This document shows positions 1 through 3,775 of a stretch of 7,883 nt of DNA, in pieces. The first letter of the stretch is position 1; each line of letters starts with the position of its first letter. A program made the translations under genes and the position numbers. This DNA is from Candidatus Omnitrophota bacterium (lineage in GTDB: Bacteria > Omnitrophota > Gorgyraeia > Kaelpiales > Kaelpiaceae), in NCBI GenBank assembly GCA_028717465.1, contig JAQUNS010000001.1, positions 8,076 to 15,958 on the forward strand, read 5' to 3'. Under the pieces are notes generated by a model. It saw only the letters and a program-made list of their open reading frames with translations, made no database searches and had not been told where the DNA came from.

Positions 1-83
1 TCTGTAATAAAATCAGCATCGGTATGGAATAGCTTCAACGGAAGCGAAGCGTCCAAACGTGGATACCTACGTCTATCTTGCAT
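1..83 (-). CDS. PilZ-domain protein, N-terminal fragment (runs off left edge)
   Basis: An ATG at 83-81 opens a frame that stays open to the window edge, giving 27 complete codons. The peptide begins MQDRRRYPRLDASLPLKLF. The RRxxR signature (R5 and R9), followed by a hydrophobic-proline strand start, is how many PilZ domains begin; in that family this arginine motif contacts cyclic di-GMP. The second PilZ motif (D/NxSxxG) would lie outside the window, so binding cannot be confirmed. The product is expected to be a cytoplasmic c-di-GMP receptor or a PilZ-containing regulator of motility or exopolysaccharide. No Shine-Dalgarno precedes the ATG; instead a -10-like hexamer lies 6 nt upstream. The gene sits downstream of the tRNA and hairpin region and is probably expressed separately from the upstream operon. 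The family call rests on a short but characteristic N-terminus. Confidence 0.66.
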   Translation of the reverse strand, partial: MQDRRRYPRLDASLPLKLFHTDADFIT

Positions 84-89
84 TCTAAT

Positions 90-118
90 ATAATAGCAAA
101 TTATTTATCGAAAGACAA
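90..118 (-). promoter_or_regulatory. Candidate sigma70-type promoter of the PilZ gene
   Basis: On the minus strand, TTGTCT (118-113) and TATTAT (95-90) are separated by exactly 17 bp, matching the -35/-10 consensus at 4/6 and 5/6 positions. The start codon begins 7 nt after the -10 box, which is where transcription would start, so the mRNA would have essentially no leader. The region is AT-rich, so chance boxes are possible. Confidence 0.4.
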
Positions 119-134
119 TTGTATAAAGATAAGT

Positions 135-171
135 CAAACGTTTACACGTGTTAACGTTCAAACGTTCAATA
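135..171. repeat. ACGT-word array, left copy (inverted relative to right copy)
   Basis: Four ACGT cores sit at 138-141, 146-149, 154-157 and 162-165, exactly 8 bp apart. Each is embedded in a small palindrome: AAACGTTT, ACACGTGT, AACGTT and AACGTT. The reverse complement of the block near 488-526 aligns with it over about 37 bp with a few substitutions and indels. It could be a dispersed intergenic repeat or a set of protein-binding sites; nothing seen decides between them. Confidence 0.6.
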
Positions 172-182
172 TATTTAATTTT

Positions 183-312
183 CCCTTTGGAATTTTTTAA
201 AAATTCCAAGGGCTGAGTCTCTCTAGGAATTGCAAATCAATTCCAGAGACTAAATCCCGGCAGTTTCTCTTTGAGAAATTACACGGGGCCGGAAATTCTA
301 CGAATTTCTCGG
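183..312. repeat. Cluster of four consecutive hairpins downstream of tRNA-Arg
   Basis: Four adjacent inverted repeats fill this stretch. (1) 183-212: CCCTT-GGAATTTTT arms with one bulged T and a very tight turn. (2) 217-250: GTCTCT plus GGAATTG pairing with CAATTCC plus AGAGAC, with a 3-nt bulge. (3) 256-287: CCCG and AGTTTCTC arms around a TTT loop, with one G-U pair. (4) 289-312: a perfect 7-bp GAAATTC/GAATTTC stem with a TAC loop and an outer CC/GG. They share GGAATT/GAAATT words. None has a clear U-tract in the tRNA direction, so they are not obvious intrinsic terminators. No ORF with recognisable similarity lies here. Confidence 0.65.
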
Positions 313-329
313 GGTGATTTTTATTACTA

Positions 330-402
330 TGCCCCCTGGAAGAATTGAACTCCCATGCCAGGCTCCGGAGGCCTGTGCTTTATCCTTTTAAGCTAAGGGG
401 GC
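330..402 (-). tRNA. tRNA-Arg (anticodon CCG)
   Basis: The 73-nt minus-strand sequence folds into a full cloverleaf. The acceptor GCCCCCT/AGGGGGC has seven Watson-Crick pairs, with discriminator A. The D arm is GCTT/AAGC with a GG-containing loop. The anticodon stem is CAGGC/GCCTG with loop CTCCGGA, placing CCG at 368-366 after U33. The variable loop is GCAT (4 nt). The T arm is GGGAG/CTTCC (one G-U) with loop TTCAATT. The CCG anticodon reads the arginine codon CGG. CCA is not encoded (TAG follows the discriminator), so it must be added by a CCA-adding enzyme. It has the same orientation as the surrounding genes. Confidence 0.96.
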
Positions 403-409
403 GATAAAT

Positions 410-454
410 AAATATTAAATATCAAATATTAAATATCAAATATTAAATATTAAA
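410..454. repeat. 14-bp AT-rich tandem repeat upstream of the tRNA
   Basis: AAATATTAAATATC occurs at 410-423 and 424-437 exactly, and at 438-451 with a final T in place of C. The unit is itself two 7-mers of form AAATATY, so the tract reads as six 7-mers plus a partial one. It occupies the place where a tRNA promoter would be expected, 7 bp from the mature 5' end. No convincing -35/-10 pair could be singled out in such AT-rich sequence. Confidence 0.85.
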
Positions 455-480
455 AATAATACTGCAAAAAACAATACAAA

Positions 481-508
481 ATAAAAAATATTCAACGTGA
501 TACGTTGA
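481..508 (-). terminator. Candidate rho-independent terminator after the metallo-hydrolase gene
   Basis: On the minus strand a 7-bp stem TCAACGT/ACGTTGA with loop ATC (508-492) is followed by ATATTTTTTAT. It lies 15 nt past the hydrolase stop codon and would end the operon before the tRNA. The stem is short and only moderately GC-rich, so efficiency is uncertain. It is built from part of the right ACGT-word block. Confidence 0.5.
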
Positions 509-526
509 CACGTTAAAACGTTTCAT
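488..526. repeat. ACGT-word array, right copy
   Basis: ACGT cores occur at 495-498, 502-505, 510-513 and 518-521 (steps of 7, 8 and 8 bp). In reverse complement the block resembles 135-171: AAACGTTT, ACGTGT, AACGT, ACGTT and AATAT appear in the same order. These two blocks contain all eight ACGT words I found between 84 and 522. Confidence 0.6.
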
Positions 527-1152
527 CCGCTAAGCGGAAGGACTTTTAAATCTATGCCTTTGGCTAAATTACTTTTTAAATCCATTATATCTTTGTCTCT
601 TCCGGAACCAAAATGCATAGGAATAACAACCTTGGCTTTTAATATCTGCGCAGCAAGTGCCGCCTCTTTAGCGTCCATAGTATATGTGCCTCCCACAGGA
701 AGAAGCGCGATATCCACATTTAATCCGTCCATCTCATCTATCAAATCGGTATCGCCGGCATGGTATAAATAGACATCTCCTAATCTAATAATATAGCCTA
801 AGCAGGAGCTTGATTTAGGGTGGAAACTTTTGTCTTTATTGTAGGCAGGGACAACTTTGAATCTTATGCCTTTAACCTCTTTTTCGTCTCCGGCAGCGAC
901 AATGGTTATCTTGCAATTTTTACAATCCGATAATTCACAACCTTTGGGCAATATCAGTGAAGTCCCGTCTTTTAAGAGCCTAAAGATGTCCTCTTTAGAA
1001 AAATGGTCGAAATGGCCGTGGGTTACAAATATGATATCTGCAGGCAAAAGGCCTTTGACCTGCCATGGATCTATATATATTATCAAGCCCTTATAATTTA
1101 TTCTGAAACTGGCATGAGAAAGCCATTGGATAGAATCCAAGACTTCCGTCAT
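523..1152 (-). CDS. UlaG-like MBL-fold metallo-hydrolase
   Basis: This 209-aa protein has the metallo-beta-lactamase fold of the UlaG/YtnP-like branch (beta-lactamase superfamily domain 2). An N-terminal WLSHASFRI strand leads to IDPW near residue 28, then the metal motif THGHFDH (H45, H47, D49, H50). Further likely ligands are H111 in the FHPK segment, D134 in AGDTD and H180 in PMHFG. It is full length for compact members of this group, has no signal peptide and should be cytoplasmic. Substrate cannot be read from sequence; relatives include L-ascorbate-6-phosphate lactonase and many uncharacterised hydrolases. Its ATG overlaps the stop of the zinc-ribbon gene as ATGA, with purine-rich GAGGAG/CAGGA sequence upstream, so the two are probably translated together. 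A small GC-rich hairpin (526-538) overlaps the last codons. Confidence 0.88.
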   Translation of the reverse strand: MTEVLDSIQWLSHASFRINYKGLIIYIDPWQVKGLLPADIIFVTHGHFDHFSKEDIFRLLKDGTSLILPKGCELSDCKNCKITIVAAGDEKEVKGIRFKVVPAYNKDKSFHPKSSSCLGYIIRLGDVYLYHAGDTDLIDEMDGLNVDIALLPVGGTYTMDAKEAALAAQILKAKVVIPMHFGSGRDKDIMDLKSNLAKGIDLKVLPLSG

Positions 1153-1421
1153 TCCTGTTTCTTCTCCTCAACGTTAGCTTGTTCGGTATTCTCTGTTTTA
1201 GCCTTAAGCTGGGCTTCTTTTTCTGCTTGCTCTTTTTTAGCCTTGTTTTTTTCTTCTCTGAGTTTCTGTATCTCTTCTTTTATCTTGTCCTTAGCTTTCT
1301 CCCAGCATCTTTTAGAGCAAAAATAGAAATTGTCCCTATAGTACCACTTTTTTAAACTCATTCTTTTATTGCAACCTTTGCAATTAGTAGGCCTGCCTTT
1401 ACCTTCTTTCACTCTTGCCAT
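1149..1421 (-). CDS. Small FCS/TRASH-like zinc-ribbon protein with charged coiled-coil tail
   Basis: This 90-aa protein has two parts. Residues 1-45 hold a treble-clef-like metal site: C14-x2-C17, then C35-x3-C39 within FYFCSKRCW. The spacing and the FCSxxC end resemble TRASH/MYM/FCS zinc fingers, including the L24e type. Residues 43-90 are almost entirely Lys, Glu, Ala and Gln with no prolines, predicted as a long helix or coiled coil. There is no signal peptide or membrane segment. A clear Shine-Dalgarno GGGGAG (1433-1428) lies 6 nt before the ATG and supports this start. It is translationally coupled to the downstream metallo-hydrolase. Function is unknown: nucleic-acid binding, metal handling or protein-protein contact are all possible. 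Confidence 0.8.
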   Translation of the reverse strand: MARVKEGKGRPTNCKGCNKRMSLKKWYYRDNFYFCSKRCWEKAKDKIKEEIQKLREEKNKAKKEQAEKEAQLKAKTENTEQANVEEKKQE

Positions 1422-1459
1422 TTTAATCTCCCCATTCTGTTTGCTTTTTTTCTGATCTT

Positions 1460-1485
1460 TTCTTTACCTCGTAAAGAATTTTTTT
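1460..1485 (+). terminator. Terminator-like hairpin facing the plus strand (antisense to the genes)
   Basis: On the plus strand an 8-bp perfect stem TTCTTTAC/GTAAAGAA with loop CTC is followed immediately by seven T residues. This has the layout of an intrinsic terminator, although the stem is AT-rich. On the minus strand the hairpin is preceded by A7 and not followed by T, so it should not stop the operon. No plus-strand gene ends here. It lies in the 76-nt gap between the secreted protein and the zinc-ribbon gene. Confidence 0.4.
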
Positions 1486-1497
1486 AGCCTCACCTAG

Positions 1498-2313
1498 TTA
1501 TCTTCCGCCGCTGACAGATTTAACGCTGGCAGCATCATTTTTAGTGTAAGCAATGAATCTGATTCCAATATTGATTCTGCAGGTATTCGGGCCGGTATTC
1601 TCAACCAGAACATCATAGACAACCTTTCTTTCCTTTGAAGCCGTAAAATCTGCAAAGATACCCTGAAAAAAATTTAACGGTACATTTTTGAATCCGGTCA
1701 TAGTCCCTTTCAGCCTGTTGGAATTAGTTATAATAATTTTATTCTCTTCCATAACATCTCTTAGTATATAAAAAGAAAAATCCGGATTGGCCAGAATATC
1801 AATAGATACCGCCCCTGAATCTATGTCTTTGGCCCACATAACCTCCTGAATACTTCTGCCCTCAACATCAGCCGGTATGCTAAAACGAGAGCTTCTAGGG
1901 GTCTTTTTGGGTTTAAGCTCGGAGCTTCCCTCTTTGGTCTCTCTTCTATCCTGCATCTTAAGATTGTCCTTAGGAGCCAGCGTGGCCCCGTAGGGATATA
2001 TCGTTATAATATCCTGGCTTTTCAAGTTTGCCCCTACCATCATCTCTCTAACGTCGCAGGCAGAAACATTGTCTTTGGCTTTAACTATTTCGATCTGGCC
2101 TATCTCTACGCCGTCTTTTATAACAGTAAATTTCATGCCCGGCTCTATGCCGTGAATAGTACCTTTATCTATGACTATAAAATTATAAGACTGATCGTAG
2201 TTTATTATCTTAACAGCCATTAGCTCCTGCCCAGAACATAAAATCGCTGCCTGAAATATACAGGCAAAAATTATGAGTCCATATATGACTTTAGAACATT
2301 TTAGATTTTTCAT
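1498..2313 (-). CDS. Secreted protein of unknown function; beta-rich N domain plus possible AMIN-like C domain
   Basis: I do not recognise this 271-aa protein as a named family. Residues 1-28 look like a Sec signal peptide: Lys-rich start, hydrophobic core VIYGLIIFACIF, cleavage near AAILCSGQ. C26 does not sit in a proper lipobox, so a periplasmic or secreted product is likelier than a lipoprotein. Residues 32-105 form a beta-rich unit with IDKGTIHGIEPGMKF, then EIGQIEIVKAKDNVSACDV, a pattern like FlgT C-terminal-type domains that pack on envelope machines. Residues 110-150 are a charged linker rich in Lys, Pro and Ser. Residues 155-258 alternate strands (VSIDILAN, NKIIITNSNRLKG, RKVVYDVLVEN) in a way that loosely recalls AMIN domains of pilus secretins and amidases; this is tentative. 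It has its own strong promoter and no Shine-Dalgarno. The signal peptide supports the chosen start. Confidence 0.8.
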   Translation of the reverse strand: MKNLKCSKVIYGLIIFACIFQAAILCSGQELMAVKIINYDQSYNFIVIDKGTIHGIEPGMKFTVIKDGVEIGQIEIVKAKDNVSACDVREMMVGANLKSQDIITIYPYGATLAPKDNLKMQDRRETKEGSSELKPKKTPRSSRFSIPADVEGRSIQEVMWAKDIDSGAVSIDILANPDFSFYILRDVMEENKIIITNSNRLKGTMTGFKNVPLNFFQGIFADFTASKERKVVYDVLVENTGPNTCRINIGIRFIAYTKNDAASVKSVSGGR

Positions 2314-2321
2314 TGTGAAAT

Positions 2322-2351
2322 ATTATATCTCAGGCCAAATACTATTTTCAA
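2322..2351 (-). promoter_or_regulatory. Strong sigma70-type internal promoter for the secreted-protein gene
   Basis: On the minus strand TTGAAA (2351-2346, 5/6 consensus) and TATAAT (2327-2322, 6/6) are separated by 18 bp. The -35 box overlaps the fmt stop codon. Only 8 nt separate the -10 box from the ATG of the next gene, so transcription should start within 0-2 nt of the start codon. No Shine-Dalgarno-like sequence lies in between. Confidence 0.65.
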
Positions 2352-3286
2352 GCTCCGAGTTTGCAGTCAGGCCTGATGTTATGCCCGCGCAAAAAATCCT
2401 CTATTTTCATAGCTCTACCGCCTTCAAGCTGTACCTTATGCAGCTTAAGGGCATGCCGGCCGCATTTAACAGCCAGGCTGCTTTTGCCTAACCTTATTAT
2501 CCCTGAAGAAACAACTCCGGGGTAATCAGATTCATCGACCTCAGCAGACAATATTTTAAATATCTTGAAATCAAGATAGGTATAAGCAGAAGGCCAGGGC
2601 CTAAGCCCTCTTATCCGGTTATATATATCCCAAGCAGAACCCTCCCAATTGATAAAACCGTCTTCCTTTTTAAGCCTGGGCGCATAAGAGCTCTGCCCTC
2701 TCTGGGGGCAGAGAGTTATGCCGCCGGACTTAATCTTTAAAAGAGCCTCTTTGACAGCCTGGATAGAAATATCTGATAATTTTTGCTCTAAACCGCAGGA
2801 ATCTAAATTATGCTCGATAGCGCATTTCTTCTGCAAAATAATATCGCCTTTATCCAATGCGCTGTTCATTTTAAATACAGTTATTCCGGTCTCGTGTTCT
2901 CCGTTGATAATTGCCCAGTTTATCGGAGCCGCACCTCTGTATTTAGGCAAAAGAGAGGCATGAATATTTAGAGGCATAACTTTAGGAATGCTCAAGAGAT
3001 CCTCGCTAATCAAATCTCCGTACGAAACAACGATAACAATATCGGAATTCAATTTCTTTATACAATCTATAAAATCCGGGTCTTTTACCGATAGAGGCTG
3101 ATAGAGATCTATAGAGATGTTGCATTTTAACATAAATTCTTTGACCGCAGTCGGCCTCAAAGAAAGACCCCGGCCCGCTCTTTTATCAGCCTGCGTAACT
3201 ATCGCAACAACATCTTCATTGTTCTCCAAAAGAAATTTTAAAACAGGCACTGCAAAATTTCCGGAACCAAAAAAAACTATTTTCAT
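2348..3286 (-). CDS. fmt: Methionyl-tRNA formyltransferase
   Basis: Fmt transfers a formyl group from 10-formyl-tetrahydrofolate to Met-tRNA(fMet), making the bacterial initiator tRNA. At 312 aa it is normal length. The N-terminal Rossmann-like catalytic domain (1-200) opens with MKIVFFGSGNFAVPVL. The catalytic triad is visible as N107 and H109 in LNIHASLLPKYRGAAPI and D145 in ALDKGDI. The C-terminal OB-like tRNA-binding domain starts around residue 205 (KLKKEDGFINW, then RIRGLRPWPSAYT). Its ATG overlaps the def stop as ATGA with no Shine-Dalgarno, indicating translational coupling. Pairing with def is typical: the formyl group Fmt adds is the one Def removes. Confidence 0.97.
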   Translation of the reverse strand: MKIVFFGSGNFAVPVLKFLLENNEDVVAIVTQADKRAGRGLSLRPTAVKEFMLKCNISIDLYQPLSVKDPDFIDCIKKLNSDIVIVVSYGDLISEDLLSIPKVMPLNIHASLLPKYRGAAPINWAIINGEHETGITVFKMNSALDKGDIILQKKCAIEHNLDSCGLEQKLSDISIQAVKEALLKIKSGGITLCPQRGQSSYAPRLKKEDGFINWEGSAWDIYNRIRGLRPWPSAYTYLDFKIFKILSAEVDESDYPGVVSSGIIRLGKSSLAVKCGRHALKLHKVQLEGGRAMKIEDFLRGHNIRPDCKLGA

Positions 3287-3771
3287 TTTGAGTTTTTGAT
3301 CCTTTTCAAATATTTTTTACGCTCGGACATTCTTAGCCTGTTAAGAAAAACCTTGCCGTTTAGATGGTCAATTTCGTGCTGTATTATCCTTGCCATCAAT
3401 CCGGATGCTTTTAGCCTAAACATCTTGCCCTCGATATTTAAAGCCTCTACTTCAACTTCATTATAGCGCCTGACAAACGCAGAGATGCCGGAAATAGAGA
3501 GGCAGCCTTCTTTATCAAGCTGAACTCCTCTTTTGCTCAAAATTCTGGGGTTAATAAAGACAAGGACATTATTTCTGTCTAAGCGCGGAGATGCCACAAA
3601 CACCCTTAGATTACAGCCGATCTGATTTGCGGATAACCCAACCCCTCCTGTTTTAAACATCTGCTCTGTCATTTTATCCACCAATGATTTTAATTCAGCC
3701 GTTATGTTTTTTACCTTGGTTGTCTTTTTAAGCAAGGGCTGGGCAGGATATTTCACTATAATCTCATTCAT
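3283..3771 (-). CDS. def: Peptide deformylase
   Basis: Def removes the N-terminal formyl group from nascent proteins in the cytoplasm, using Fe2+ or a similar metal. All three family motifs are present in 162 aa: motif 1 GVGLSANQIG (43-52, with S47 where alanine is commoner), motif 2 EGCLS (88-92; C90 is a metal ligand) and motif 3 QHEIDH (131-136; H132 and H136 bind metal, E133 is catalytic). EGCLS and the short C-terminal tail suggest an ordinary active enzyme. The ATG lies 4 nt after the priA stop, with a purine-rich AGAGAAG upstream inside the end of priA. The stop overlaps the fmt start, placing the formylation/deformylation pair under one transcript. Confidence 0.97.
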   Translation of the reverse strand: MNEIIVKYPAQPLLKKTTKVKNITAELKSLVDKMTEQMFKTGGVGLSANQIGCNLRVFVASPRLDRNNVLVFINPRILSKRGVQLDKEGCLSISGISAFVRRYNEVEVEALNIEGKMFRLKASGLMARIIQHEIDHLNGKVFLNRLRMSERKKYLKRIKNSK

Positions 3772-3775
3772 CTCT

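Noticed and set aside
289..325. Fourth hairpin as a plus-strand intrinsic terminator
   Set aside because: The T-rich stretch starts several bases after the stem and is interrupted, and no plus-strand gene precedes it. It is better treated as part of the hairpin cluster.
330..402. tRNA-Arg as an integration site for a mobile element
   Set aside because: I found no second copy of the tRNA 3' end, no integrase and no phage genes in the window.
135..526. Regular short repeats as a possible CRISPR array
   Set aside because: Repeat units are 7-14 bp with no unique spacers of 25-40 bp and no cas genes nearby.
526..538. TCCGC/GCGGA hairpin at the hydrolase stop as the operon terminator
   Set aside because: The 5-bp stem lies within the last codons and is not followed by a U-tract. 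The hairpin at 492-508 with T6 is the better candidate.
1003..1326. Plus-strand open frame over the hydrolase and zinc-ribbon genes
   Set aside because: It is antisense to two well-supported genes, has no recognisable domain, and its hydrophobic Ser/Leu/Phe composition is what antisense of Lys/Glu-rich coding gives. Other plus-strand frames over priA, fmt and the epimerase were dismissed likewise.
2236..2313. Lipoprotein signal in the 271-aa secreted protein (C26)
   Set aside because: The residues before C26 (A-I-L) do not fit a lipobox, which wants a small residue at -1. An ordinary Sec signal peptide is more likely.
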